Shown here one piece after another: positions 36,601 to 46,264 of a stretch of DNA of 64,000 nt. The stretch spans positions 1,550,001 to 1,614,000 of the forward strand of contig NZ_CP014209.1 in assembly GCF_001636295.1 (NCBI RefSeq). The letters are read 5' to 3'. The notes under the pieces are model-generated. The model saw only the letters and a program-made list of their open reading frames with translations. It did no database searches and was not told where the DNA came from. A program made the translations under genes and the position numbers. How positions within the stretch are numbered: the first letter of the stretch is position 1; each line of letters starts with the position of its first letter. The stretch is from Isoptericola dokdonensis DS-3. GTDB taxonomy: Bacteria; Actinomycetota; Actinomycetes; Actinomycetales; Cellulomonadaceae.

Positions 36601-39515
36601 GTGTACGTGCCGTCGCCGTCGGGGTCCTTGGCCCAGGTGGCGAGGCAGTCGGGCGACCACGCCGCGGGGCAGCCGACCTGGTCCTGGTAGGAGCCGGGCA
36701 GGGTGATCACGGGCCCCTGGGCGGTGGACGAGAAGTCCTTGCTCACCGGGTCCCAGAAGAACGTGACCTCGCCGCCGTCGTGGGTGTAGGTCGCGTTGCC
36801 GCCGTCCGGCACGCCGCCGACGCCGTAGTTGAGCGTCCACGACCCGTTGACCGCGACCTTGTACTCGTAGGTGCCGGCGGGCAGGTCGAACGTGCCCGCC
36901 CAGACGCCGTCGGGGCGCTGCGTGAGGCGGGCGCCGTCGCAGTCGGGGGTCCAGTCGCCCGCGCAGCCCATCTCGTTGTTGTGGCTGCCGGGCACGGTGA
37001 CCATGTCGATCTCGGGCTCGGGCTCGACGTCGCCCACGACGCCGGAGACGTCGACCCCCACGGACGCGAACGTGGAGGTGGCCGCATGGTCGCCGTCGGC
37101 GTCCACCGTCACGGCGCGGTACTCGACCAGGGTGCCCTCGGGCAGGTCGCCGGCGTCGTGGAAGACGCGCGGGGTGGTGTCCTCGGCGGTGCCGAGCACC
37201 TGCCACGCGTCGGTGCCGACCTCGCGCCACGCGAACGTGGTCTCGGCCCAGGCGTCGTCGTCGACGGTGGCGCGCACGGGGGCGCTGCCGTCCACGGCCG
37301 CGCCGGGGGCGGGCACGTCGAGCGTGATCGTCCCGGCGGAGTCCGTGCCCACGGTGCGATCGGCGCGCAGCACGACGGCGGAGGTCGCCGGGACGGCCAG
37401 GGTGACCTGCCCGTCGGCGTCGGCGCTCACGGCGTCGGTGCCGCCGTACAGCACCTCGTAGGTGGCGCCCGGGGTCAGGGTGGTGAACGTGGCCTCGGCG
37501 CCCTGGGCCGCGTTGTTCACCGCCACCAGGTGCTCGACCTTCTCCTCGCGGTCGACGCGGCTGAACGCGTAGTAGCCGCGCCCGCCGTTCGCGTCGTCGC
37601 CGACGAACCGCTCGAGCTGGGCACCGGTGGCGAGCGCCGGGTGTGCGTCGCGCAGGGCCGCGAGCGCCGCGATGTGCTCGTACAGCGGCGCGTCCGTGCC
37701 GTACCGGTCCACGCTGCCCGCCTGCTCGCCGGTGACCAGCGGCTGGTCCGCGTACTCGGTCACCTGGGTGGCGAACAGGGTCTGCCGGGCGTCCTTGTCG
37801 CCGCCCGTGCCCGCGAAGCCCTGCTCGTCGCCGTAGTAGACGACCGGCTGGCCGCGGGTGAGGTACATCAGCTCGTGCGCCAGCTCGTCGCGGGCCAGCG
37901 GGTCGTCCGTGCCGGACAGCAGGTAGCCGATCCGGCCCATGTCGTGGTTGCCGAGGAACGTCGGCAGCGCCGCGGCCGACGTCGTCGGGGTCGTGTAGCG
38001 GTCGTCGCTCGCGAACAGGGTTGCCAGGCCCCGCGCGCTGTTGCCGCTCGAGAAGCTCGTCGCCGCCGCCTGGAACGAGAAGTCCAGCACCGAGCTCATG
38101 TCGGTGTCGCGCACGTACGGGGCGGTCTTCGCGGCGTCGGCGTCGTACACCTCGCCGAACATGAAGAACTCGTCCTTGCCCTGCGCGTGGGCGTAGTCCA
38201 TCACCTCGGTCGTCCAGGTCTCCCAGAACTCGGGGTTCACGTGCTTGACCGTGTCGATGCGGAAGCCGTCGATGCCGAGGTCGATCCAGTCGGAGTAGAC
38301 GTCCACGAACCCGTCGACCACCGTCGGGTGCTCGGTCATGAGGTCGTCCAGGCCGTCGAAGTCGCCGTAGGTCACCGACTCCCCCGTCCACGTCGAGTTG
38401 CCCCGGTTGTGGTAGAGCGTCGGGTCGTTGAGCCACGCCGGGACCTTCACGTCGGCGTCCTCGGGGGCGACCACCGGCGTGTACGGGAACGAGGTCGCGG
38501 CGTCGAGCTCCGGGAAGTCCGCCGAGCCCGCGACGTCCGCCGGGTCGAAGACGTTGCCGTCGGCGTCGGTGTACGGCGACGTCGCCTGGTCGACGTAGGA
38601 GTACTCGCCCTCGGCGTAGTCGACGACGTCGGCCGTGTGGTTCGTGATGATGTCGAAGTACACCTTGATGCCGCGGGCGTGCGCGTCGTCGATCAGCCCG
38701 CGCAGCTCCTCGTTCGTCCCCAGGTGCGGGTCGATGCGCGTGAAGTCCGTGATCCAGTAGCCGTGGTACCCGGCCGAGACGTCGGCGCCCGTGCCCTGGA
38801 CCGGTCGGTTGAGGAACGACGGCGTCAGCCAGATCGCCGTCGTGCCGAGGCCCTCGACGTAGTCCAGGCGCTCGCGGATGCCGGCGATGTCGCCGCCGGA
38901 GTAGAACCCCTTGTCGGTCGGGTCGAAGCCGTGGTCGAGGCGGTCGCCGTCGAGGCCGCCCGTGTCGTTGGACGGATCGCCGTTGGCGAACCGGTCGGTC
39001 ATGACGAAGTAGAAGCGCTCGTCGGAGCCGGCCTGACGCACCGGCGGCAGCACGAGCCCGGCGTCGGTCGCCGCGTCGTACTCCCCGGCGAGCCCCAGCG
39101 GGGTCAGCGCGACCCGGTGGGTGGTGTCGTCGTAGGTGACGCGCAGCCGCGTGTCGCCGCCGAGCACGAGGGGCGCGTTCTCGTCCGTGCCGTCCCGGCC
39201 GTAGGACTCGTCCCAGGCGTCGTCGAGCGCGACCTTGTACTCGTACGTGCCCGCGGGGAGGTCGAACTCTGCCGCGAACGTGCCGTCCCCGGCGGGGGTG
39301 AGCTCGGTCTCGGCACAGGCCGGGTCCCAGTCGGCGGCGCAGCCGAGCTCGGACTGCAGGCTCCCGACCAGGGCGGCCGACCGCTCCGCGGCGGCAGCGG
39401 GGGCGGGGACGGCGGTGAGCGCCACGGCGCCGCCCAGGACGGGCGCCGCGACGGCGAGCGCCGCGACCGCGGCGACCACCGCCCGCGAGCGTGGCAGGGG
39501 GATGGGACGGACCAT
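33669..39515 (-). CDS. Secreted amylopullulanase (GH13 alpha-amylase + GH13 pullulanase, three X25 modules)
   Basis: 1948 residues from ATG 39515; signal peptide to about residue 43. Order: X25-like starch module (~43-125); GH13 alpha-amylase (~165-620; GIDGFRIDTVKHV nucleophile Asp near 417, FMFGEVYDAD acid Glu near 453, FLGNHDMGRI near 520); Ig/Fn-type region; two more X25 modules (~838-921, ~932-1015); pullulanase N-domain; CBM48-like domain (~1185-1270); pullulanase GH13 (YELHVRDFS; DGFRFDLMGHH near 1525; YLYGEGWNFGEV near 1563; DAHDNETLFD near 1705); C-terminal beta domain. It should cleave both alpha-1,4 and alpha-1,6 bonds of starch, glycogen or pullulan outside the cell. A direct repeat before the start suggests maltose control. 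Confidence 0.93.
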   Translation of the reverse strand: MVRPIPLPRSRAVVAAVAALAVAAPVLGGAVALTAVPAPAAAAERSAALVGSLQSELGCAADWDPACAETELTPAGDGTFAAEFDLPAGTYEYKVALDDAWDESYGRDGTDENAPLVLGGDTRLRVTYDDTTHRVALTPLGLAGEYDAATDAGLVLPPVRQAGSDERFYFVMTDRFANGDPSNDTGGLDGDRLDHGFDPTDKGFYSGGDIAGIRERLDYVEGLGTTAIWLTPSFLNRPVQGTGADVSAGYHGYWITDFTRIDPHLGTNEELRGLIDDAHARGIKVYFDIITNHTADVVDYAEGEYSYVDQATSPYTDADGNVFDPADVAGSADFPELDAATSFPYTPVVAPEDADVKVPAWLNDPTLYHNRGNSTWTGESVTYGDFDGLDDLMTEHPTVVDGFVDVYSDWIDLGIDGFRIDTVKHVNPEFWETWTTEVMDYAHAQGKDEFFMFGEVYDADAAKTAPYVRDTDMSSVLDFSFQAAATSFSSGNSARGLATLFASDDRYTTPTTSAAALPTFLGNHDMGRIGYLLSGTDDPLARDELAHELMYLTRGQPVVYYGDEQGFAGTGGDKDARQTLFATQVTEYADQPLVTGEQAGSVDRYGTDAPLYEHIAALAALRDAHPALATGAQLERFVGDDANGGRGYYAFSRVDREEKVEHLVAVNNAAQGAEATFTTLTPGATYEVLYGGTDAVSADADGQVTLAVPATSAVVLRADRTVGTDSAGTITLDVPAPGAAVDGSAPVRATVDDDAWAETTFAWREVGTDAWQVLGTAEDTTPRVFHDAGDLPEGTLVEYRAVTVDADGDHAATSTFASVGVDVSGVVGDVEPEPEIDMVTVPGSHNNEMGCAGDWTPDCDGARLTQRPDGVWAGTFDLPAGTYEYKVAVNGSWTLNYGVGGVPDGGNATYTHDGGEVTFFWDPVSKDFSSTAQGPVITLPGSYQDQVGCPAAWSPDCLATWAKDPDGDGTYTWSTDDLADGAYEVKAAHGMTWAENYGVGGAPDGANYSFSVSEGETVTFSYDLASHELTIGTEDPPLAGTGQQAAHWVRQGLLLAPGDLGAGDWTLWTAPAGGLEVTEGDGGREVTGPDGGALPDGAASYALEPGGDVPDDVSADFPALADHTALVPTSDGEPLDRATVEELLTGQLLVTRADGDALTAATGVQIPGVLDDLYADAAADRELGVTVHPNGRWASFALWAPTAQDVDLLVWPSKASLDDEPRRFDATRGDDGTWTLDGKQADKKLDWVGARYRYAVQVYVPATGQVETNVVTDPYSVGLTTDSTRSVVVDLDDRATQPLLWRLAPQPEVRPVDQTIYELHVRDFSVSDETVPAKLRGTYAAFGAFWSDGMRHLRSLERAGLTTVHLLPTFDIATIPEDPADQATTGDLSGFAPDSTEQQAAVAQVQGSDAFNWGYDPFHFSVPEGSYAVHREGAARVAEFRSMVGWLHTSGLQVVLDQVFNHTAASGQGEKSVLDRVVPGYYHRLNPVTGAVETSTCCQNVATEHAMAERLMVDSVVTWARDYKVDGFRFDLMGHHSRDTMLAVREALDALTPREDGVDGSAVYLYGEGWNFGEVADNALFTQATQGQLGGTGIGTFSDRLRDAVHGGSPVDGASTFTQGFGTGLFTDPNGREARTGEPGTVNDGGADEAADLALQTDLVRLGLAGNLRDFAFVTADGELTRGEDLDYRGSPAGYADSPEEVVTYVDAHDNETLFDLLALKLPQGTTTADRVRMNTVSLATAALAQTPSFWHAGTDLLRSKSLDRNSYDSGDWFNAIDWSGQDNGFGRGLPMAADNSEKWDVMRPLLTDPALKPSPADIATSADRAAELLELRSSTRLFRLGSADAIRQKVTFPGSGPDAAPGVIVMAVDDRLGKDADRRLDGLVTVFNASPEPVTVEVPGWAGRDLRLSKVQADGGDRVVKQTRWDRRAGVVTVPGRTVAVLEERQR

Positions 39516-39572
39516 GGCGGGGACTCCTTCGTCGACCGGGGCGCGCGTCGCGACCTCGGCCCGACTGTATCG

Positions 39573-39594
39573 CTTGCAGCAATCTTGCAGCAAT
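39573..39594. promoter_or_regulatory. Tandem CTTGCAGCAAT motif upstream of the amylopullulanase
   Basis: CTTGCAGCAAT is repeated twice head to tail without a gap (39573-39583, 39584-39594), 58-79 bp upstream of the start codon. CTTGCAG-type repeats are known targets of MalR/Reg1-like LacI regulators of amylase and maltose genes in streptomycetes, so maltose control is likely. No malR gene lies in the window. Confidence 0.6.
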
Positions 39595-39660
39595 GGTCGA
39601 AGGAGGGTTCGGCTCCTGCTCGGGCGGGGCCGACGCCCCCGCGCCGACCATGCCCTGACG

Positions 39661-39726
39661 GCCGCCGAGCATGCGATCGGGGCCCGTCCCCCGGGTGGGA
39701 CGGGCCCCGATCGCATGCTCGGCGGC
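39661..39726 (-). terminator. Perfect 30-bp palindrome after the fused ABC exporter gene
   Basis: Arms 39661-39690 and 39697-39726 pair over 30 bp without mismatch around a 6-nt loop. It begins 17 bp after the exporter stop and is the strongest hairpin in the window. No T-tract follows. It may be a terminator or an element of a palindromic repeat family; its arms do not match the CGAGCGT family. Confidence 0.7.
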
Positions 39727-39743
39727 GGGTGGTGTCGGTGCGG

Positions 39744-42700
39744 TCAGCCCGCCAGGTGCCCCCACCGGGGCGCCAGGTCGCTCCATGGCCCGACCTCGGC
39801 CACCTCGCCCTCGACCAGCACCACCACACGATCCGCCCGCGCGAGCGCCGCGCCCTTCGACGTCGCCCCGACCACCGTGGTGCCGCGTTCGCGCAGCGCC
39901 GCCCACAGCTCGATCTCCGTCGCCGCGTCCAGCGCGCTGGACACGTCGTCGGCGAGCAGCAGCTCGGCGTCCGCCGCGAGGGCGCGCGCCAGCGCCAGGC
40001 GCTGCACCTGGCCGCCCGACAGCCGCACCCCGCGGTGCCCGACGAGCGCGTCGTGGCCGCCCGCCTCCGACACGTCCTGCTCCAGCCGGGCGGCCGCCAC
40101 CGGGCCGTGCACCTCACGCTCGTGGTCGAGGCGCACGTTGTCGGCGAACGTCCCGGACAGCACGCGCGGCAGCTGCGCCACGTACGCCACCTGGCCCGGG
40201 CGCAGGAACGACTCGGTGTCCGTGACGTCGGCACCGTTCCAGCGCAGCGCGCCCCGGTGCGGCACCAGGCCCGCCAGCGCGGACAGCATGCTCGACTTGC
40301 CCGACCCGACCTGGCCGAGCAGCAGGACGAGCTCGCCGCGGCGGACCGTCAGGTCGACGTCCAAGACGCCGATCGTGCCGTCGTCGTGCACCGCGGACAT
40401 CCCTGCCAGCTCGAGCTGCTGCAACGGGCGTCGCTCCCCCGCGACCGGCGTCGGCGCGGCACCCGTCAGCAGGTCGACGCCGTCGGGCAGCACGACCAGG
40501 TCGGCACCCCCGGCGAAGCGGCTGGTCGCCTGCTGCCAGGAGCGCGTGCCCGGCGCCTCCGTGACGACCGCCCCCGCCACCGTGCCGAACCAGCCGAAGC
40601 CGGTCACGGCCGTCGCGACGAGCAGCGCCGTGGCGAGGTCCCAGGCACCGGCCAGCAGGCCGCCCCACGCCGCGACGACGCCCAGCTGGATCATCACCTG
40701 CGGCACGCCGTCGAGCGCGGCCTGCACCCGGTGCTCGAACACCGCGGCCTGCACCCGCCCGCCGTCCACCTCGCGCAGGTGCGCGTGCACCTGCGGCGTC
40801 CGGGCCGCGAGCTTGACGGTGCGGGCCGAGTCCAGCGCCGAGACCAGCGCCCGCCCGAACTGGGCGCGCGCGGCGGACGACTGCGTGGCCGAGCGGCCCG
40901 CGATGGGGCGGCCGAGCGCCGACGCGCCCGCCGAGACCACCATGACCGCGAGCAGCACCGTACCGGCGAGCCACGACCCGCTGATCAGCGCCGTCACGCC
41001 CGCGATGATGAGGCCGTTGACGAAGTCGACCCAGCGGTCGGCGTACCGCACGAACCGGTCGGCGTCCATCGCGCGGGCCACGATCTCCCCCGGCGGGGTG
41101 GCCGCGAGCCGCTGCTGGCGGGTCTGCCCGACCATGACCGCCATGCGCACGCGCAGCAGCACCTCGATCCACCAGCGCGGGTAGAGGTAGATGGCGTACG
41201 CCAGGGCGAGGGGGGCGGCGAGGATCAGGACGGTGAACGTCACGAGCAGGGCCGTCGGGAACCCGTCGGCGACGTCCTCGACGGCGCGTCCCCAGAGGTA
41301 GGCGGTGATCGCGCCCTGCGCGGACACCAGGCTCGCCACCAGGAACAGCAGACCCCCGACCACGCCCCACGCCGGGCGGACCACCAGGGCGTGCAGCACA
41401 CCGCGGGCCAGGCTCGGGCCGTCCCCCGGGTCGCGGCGCGGCGGCGGGGTGCCGCGCCGACGGCGACCGCCGACCGCCTGCGGGCGGCCGTCGTCCTCGG
41501 TGCCGGGCGTGGCCGGGCCGTCCCGGCGCTCCGCCTCGCGGCCGGCTGTCGTCGCGGCGTCGAGGTCGCCGTCGGCGTCCGTCCCGTCCGCGGCGTCGTC
41601 CGCGCCGTCGTCCAGGACGTCGCCGCCGTGCGCGACGCTCGCCTCCAGCAGGTCGCGGTAGCGCCCGGGGACCCCGGCGAGCTGGGCGCGCGGCCCCTGC
41701 TGCACGACGCGGCCGTGGTCGAGCACGGCGACCAGGCCGGCCCGCTCGATGGTGGTCAGCCGGTGCGCGACGAGCACGCCGGTGCGACCCGTGAGGAGCC
41801 GCTCGGCCGCCGCGACGACGCGGGACTCCGTGAGCGGGTCCATGCGGGCGGTCGCCTCGTCGAGCACCACCACCTGGACGTCGCGGACCAGGAGGCGCGC
41901 GAACGCGACGAGCTGCTCCTCGCCCGCGGACAGCGTGGTCCCGCCGGGGCCGAGCAGCGTGTCGAGACCGTCGGGGAGCCCGGCGACCCAGTCGTCGAGC
42001 CGGAGCTCGCGCACCGCGGCCTCGACGTCCGAGCGGGGGACGTCCGCGAACAGCGCGACGTTCTCCGCGAGCGTGCCCGCCAGGATCTCGGTGCGCTGCG
42101 TGACGACGCCGACCGCGGCCCGCAGGTGCTGCAGGTCCAGGTCGCGCACGTCCGCGCCGCCGACGAACACGCTGCCCCGCTCCGGCTCGACCGCACGGGA
42201 CAGCAGCGACGCCAGGGTCGACTTGCCCGACCCCGTGCGGCCCACCAGCGCGATCGTCTGCCCGGCGGGAACGCGCAGGTCGACCCCCGCCAGCGCGAAG
42301 GTGCCCTCCGCGTAGGAGAAGTGCAGGTCGCGCACCTCGATGCCGACCGGGCCGGCCGGCACGCGGTCGCCGCCGGCGGGCTCGGGCTCGATGTCGAGCA
42401 TCTGGCGCAGGCGCGTCAGCGCACCGACACCCTCCTGGATGTCGGGCAGGTGGTGGACGAGGGTGTCGACCTGGCCGACGAACAGCGCCGTGACGAGGAA
42501 CAGGGTGACGAGGTTCCCCACCGGCAGGTCGCCCTCGGCCGCGAGCGCGGCACCGGCGACCGCGACGCCCGCCAGCAGGCTCGCCAGGACGAGACCGGCA
42601 CGGCGGAGCATTCGGGTCTCCACCGCCACGACCGCTCGGAACTTGGCGTGGACGTCGGCGGAACGCTGCGCCAGGCGGCGGATCGCGAACGCCTGGCCCA

Positions 42701-43376
42701 GGCTCGTGCGCAGGTCGTCGCGAGCGGCCACGGACTCCTCGAACGCGGCGGCGTGGTCGGTCCAGGCGGCCTCCTCGACCACCTTGCGGCGTGCGATCTC
42801 CCCCAGCATGGGTCGCACGAGCAGCGCGGCCAGCGCGGCCAGCGCCGGGAACAGGACCCAGGCGGGCCACCAGGTGACGCCGGCCACGACCCACATCGGC
42901 ACGACGCCCACGAGCGTGCGGCCCGCGCCCCACAGCTGGCGGCGCACGAGCGTGCCGACGGCGTGGGTGTCGTCGTCGACCCGGTCGAGGACCTCGCCCA
43001 CCGCCTGCTCCGTGAGCGTGGCGAGCGGCTGGTGCAGGGCCGCGGTCAGCAGGTCGCCCCGCAGCTTCCCCTCGGCGCGGTCGACGACGCCCGCCCACAC
43101 GACCTGCCCGGCGGCGTCGAGCAGCGCGGCCCCGACGATGCAGAGCGCGAGCAGCAGCAGGGTGGACAGGGTCGGGTCCTCGGCGAGACCGCCGGCGATG
43201 ACGGTGCCGAGCGCGGCGCCGACGGCGCCGACGGTGAGGGCGGACAGGGCGACCCCGGACAGCGGGGCACGCAGCCGCCGCCAGTCGAGGCGGCGGGCAG
43301 GGTCGGCACCGTGGCGGGCGGACGGGTCGGCGTCCGCCGCGCGGTGCGCGTCGAGGGATGAGGGTGCGTCGATCAT
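39744..43376 (-). CDS. Fused tandem ABC exporter (TMD-NBD-TMD-NBD), asymmetric ATP sites
   Basis: 1210 residues from ATG 43376. Half 1: membrane domain ~30-310, NBD ~340-570 with Walker A GRTGSGKS, signature LSAGEEQLV (degenerate) and Walker [13 protein letters not shown] (catalytic Glu present). An acidic/charged linker follows (~580-650). Half 2: membrane domain ~660-960, NBD ~980-1210 with GQVGSGKSS, canonical LSGGQVQR and Walker [13 protein letters not shown] (Asp replaces the catalytic Glu). The canonical signature therefore pairs with the intact Walker B, giving one active and one degenerate site, as in heterodimeric exporters. Usually the two halves are separate genes; here they are one chain. 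The substrate is unknown. Confidence 0.9.
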   Translation of the reverse strand: MIDAPSSLDAHRAADADPSARHGADPARRLDWRRLRAPLSGVALSALTVGAVGAALGTVIAGGLAEDPTLSTLLLLALCIVGAALLDAAGQVVWAGVVDRAEGKLRGDLLTAALHQPLATLTEQAVGEVLDRVDDDTHAVGTLVRRQLWGAGRTLVGVVPMWVVAGVTWWPAWVLFPALAALAALLVRPMLGEIARRKVVEEAAWTDHAAAFEESVAARDDLRTSLGQAFAIRRLAQRSADVHAKFRAVVAVETRMLRRAGLVLASLLAGVAVAGAALAAEGDLPVGNLVTLFLVTALFVGQVDTLVHHLPDIQEGVGALTRLRQMLDIEPEPAGGDRVPAGPVGIEVRDLHFSYAEGTFALAGVDLRVPAGQTIALVGRTGSGKSTLASLLSRAVEPERGSVFVGGADVRDLDLQHLRAAVGVVTQRTEILAGTLAENVALFADVPRSDVEAAVRELRLDDWVAGLPDGLDTLLGPGGTTLSAGEEQLVAFARLLVRDVQVVVLDEATARMDPLTESRVVAAAERLLTGRTGVLVAHRLTTIERAGLVAVLDHGRVVQQGPRAQLAGVPGRYRDLLEASVAHGGDVLDDGADDAADGTDADGDLDAATTAGREAERRDGPATPGTEDDGRPQAVGGRRRRGTPPPRRDPGDGPSLARGVLHALVVRPAWGVVGGLLFLVASLVSAQGAITAYLWGRAVEDVADGFPTALLVTFTVLILAAPLALAYAIYLYPRWWIEVLLRVRMAVMVGQTRQQRLAATPPGEIVARAMDADRFVRYADRWVDFVNGLIIAGVTALISGSWLAGTVLLAVMVVSAGASALGRPIAGRSATQSSAARAQFGRALVSALDSARTVKLAARTPQVHAHLREVDGGRVQAAVFEHRVQAALDGVPQVMIQLGVVAAWGGLLAGAWDLATALLVATAVTGFGWFGTVAGAVVTEAPGTRSWQQATSRFAGGADLVVLPDGVDLLTGAAPTPVAGERRPLQQLELAGMSAVHDDGTIGVLDVDLTVRRGELVLLLGQVGSGKSSMLSALAGLVPHRGALRWNGADVTDTESFLRPGQVAYVAQLPRVLSGTFADNVRLDHEREVHGPVAAARLEQDVSEAGGHDALVGHRGVRLSGGQVQRLALARALAADAELLLADDVSSALDAATEIELWAALRERGTTVVGATSKGAALARADRVVVLVEGEVAEVGPWSDLAPRWGHLAG

Positions 43377-43450
43377 GGCCCGTCGACGATACGTCGCGGG
43401 ACCGACACCGTTCGACGGATTTTCCGGGCTCCCGAGCGGGCCGGCCGAGG

Positions 43451-44635
<1,185 letters not shown>

Positions 44636-44717
44636 TCACAGGAACCGGTGCCAGCATCGCCGCCGCGCGCCAAGCCGGCGCCCCTGACCTTCACCGACGA
44701 CCAGCAAAGGACCACCC

Positions 44718-45779
44718 ATGGCCGAGCACACCGTGACCGACGTCGAGGTCGAGACGCCGACACCGCCCCGCCTGTTCACCCGTCTGGCCGCCGAGGCCTT
44801 CGGCACCTTCGTGCTGGTGCTCGGCATCGTCGGGACGGCGACCTTCAACGCCGCCAACGGCGGCTCCATCCTCACCGTCGCCCTCGCGGGCGGCATCGCG
44901 CTGATGGCCGCGATCGCCGCCGTCGGGCACCTGTCCGGCGGGCACTTCAACCCGGCCGTGACGTTCGGTCTCACGCTGGCCGGCCGCGCCCGCTGGGCCG
45001 ACCTCGTGCCGTACTGGGTCGCCCAGTTCGTCGGCGCCGCCGCCTGCGGCGCCCTGCTGCTGCTCATCATCCCGGACTCGTACGCCACGCTCGTCGGCCG
45101 GGCGTCGGCCGGTGAGGTGCTGGCCGCCACCGCGAACGGCTACGGCGACCTCTCGCCGATGTTCACCGTCTCCCAGGGCCAGGCCACGTTCGACCTGCTC
45201 CCCGCCCTCGTGGTGGAGATCCTCATCGCCGCGGTCTTCGTCGGCGTGATCCTCGGCGTGACCAACCAGCGCGCCGGCATCGCCTACCCGGCCGTCGTCA
45301 TCGGTCTGACCCTCGGCGCGCTGCACATCGTGTCGTGGCTCGTCACCAACACGTCGTTCAACCCGGCGCGCTCCTTCGCCTCCCTCGTGTCCCCGGACGC
45401 CTGGGGCTCCGGCACGGCCGGCTCGCAGTACTGGCTGTTCGTGGTCGCGCCGCTCCTCGGTGGCGCGCTCGCCGCCCTGTTCGCCCGCGCCTTCGCCCCG
45501 GTCCCCGCGGTCCAGGCGATCGAGGACCCGACGTGGGACGCCCAGCCGGGCACCGCGCCCGCCGCCGCGCAGGCGGCCACCGTCGCCGCGACGGCCACCG
45601 CCACCGCGGCCGCCGTCCAGGCGGAGACCGCACCGGTCGTCGAGGAAGAGGTCGTCGTCGAGACGGTCGAGGACGAGCCCGTCGTGGCCGAGCCGGTCGA
45701 CGAGCCCGTCCTGCCGGCCACGGACGACGTCGAGGCCCGGGGCGACGAGGGCGACGTGACGCCCCCCGCCAAGCCCTGA
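44718..45779 (+). CDS. MIP-family aquaporin with long acidic C-terminal tail
   Basis: 353 residues from ATG 44718 (ribosome site AAAGGA). Six membrane segments and both NPA boxes are present: HFNPAVT near residue 76 and SFNPARS near 213. The short residues around the pore suggest an AqpZ-like water channel rather than a glycerol facilitator, but this is not certain. The family is normally 230-260 residues. Here ~95 extra residues follow the last membrane segment, first Ala/Thr-rich and then Val/Glu-rich (EEEVVVETVEDEPVV...). The tail is probably cytoplasmic and disordered. A 20-bp hairpin follows the gene. Confidence 0.9.
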   Translation: MAEHTVTDVEVETPTPPRLFTRLAAEAFGTFVLVLGIVGTATFNAANGGSILTVALAGGIALMAAIAAVGHLSGGHFNPAVTFGLTLAGRARWADLVPYWVAQFVGAAACGALLLLIIPDSYATLVGRASAGEVLAATANGYGDLSPMFTVSQGQATFDLLPALVVEILIAAVFVGVILGVTNQRAGIAYPAVVIGLTLGALHIVSWLVTNTSFNPARSFASLVSPDAWGSGTAGSQYWLFVVAPLLGGALAALFARAFAPVPAVQAIEDPTWDAQPGTAPAAAQAATVAATATATAAAVQAETAPVVEEEVVVETVEDEPVVAEPVDEPVLPATDDVEARGDEGDVTPPAKP

Positions 45780-45807
45780 CCCGCACGACGAGCCCGTCAG
45801 GGCCGTG

Positions 45808-45850
45808 ACGCGCAGAGGCCCGCGAGCACCGCTCGCGGGCCTCTGCGCGT
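45808..45850. terminator. Bidirectional 20-bp hairpin
   Basis: Perfect 20-bp arms (45808-45827, 45831-45850) with a 3-nt loop lie between the convergent aquaporin and DUF3017 genes. Confidence 0.85.
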
Positions 45851-45869
45851 CCCCGGACGGGGCCGAGGA

Positions 45870-46199
45870 TCAGATGCCGGGCGCGGTGAGCGCGAGCACC
45901 GAGATGCCGGTGGCGGCCGACCAGCACAGGAAGACGTCGAGCCCCCGGCTGCGGATCGCCAGCCCGGCCGGACCCGTCGGCGAGGTGGCCCGCCAGGCTC
46001 CCGCCACCGCGAGCGTGGCGGCGATCGTCAGCGACCCGACCTGCGCGCTCACCGTCAGCCCGAGGACCACCGACAGCAGGATCCCGGTCAGCGCCACCAG
46101 GATCGCCGGCACCGGGCTCGGTGCCGCACGGCCGGGCGCGGACGGCACCTCGACGGCGTGCCAGCGAGGGGCGGCGGGCTGCGGGGAGTCGGGGACCAC
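45870..46199 (-). CDS. Small membrane protein, probable DUF3017 family
   Basis: 109 residues if GTG 46199 is the start; no better start is visible. After a Pro/Ala-rich N-terminus there are three hydrophobic segments (PAILVALTGILLSVVLGLTV, then SLTIAATLAVAGAW, then VFLCWSAATGISVLAL), with the RSRGLDVF loop before the last. This size and layout, together with the usual actinobacterial position between purH and mdh, fit the DUF3017 family of unknown function. Here a flavoprotein reductase separates it from purH and an aquaporin separates it from mdh. It is divergent from the reductase gene (65-bp gap). Confidence 0.6.
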   Translation of the reverse strand: MVPDSPQPAAPRWHAVEVPSAPGRAAPSPVPAILVALTGILLSVVLGLTVSAQVGSLTIAATLAVAGAWRATSPTGPAGLAIRSRGLDVFLCWSAATGISVLALTAPGI

Positions 46200-46264
46200 G
46201 ACGACGAGCGTACCCGGCACGCGGCCGACGACGGGCGGCGAGGCAGGCCGGTAGGGTCGCTGGC

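Noticed and set aside
33504..43361. A 3285-codon plus-strand open frame antisense to the amylopullulanase and ABC exporter
   Set aside because: It is a by-product of high GC and minus-strand codon bias. It has low-complexity Arg/Gly/Val composition, no recognisable domain, and lies opposite two well-supported genes.
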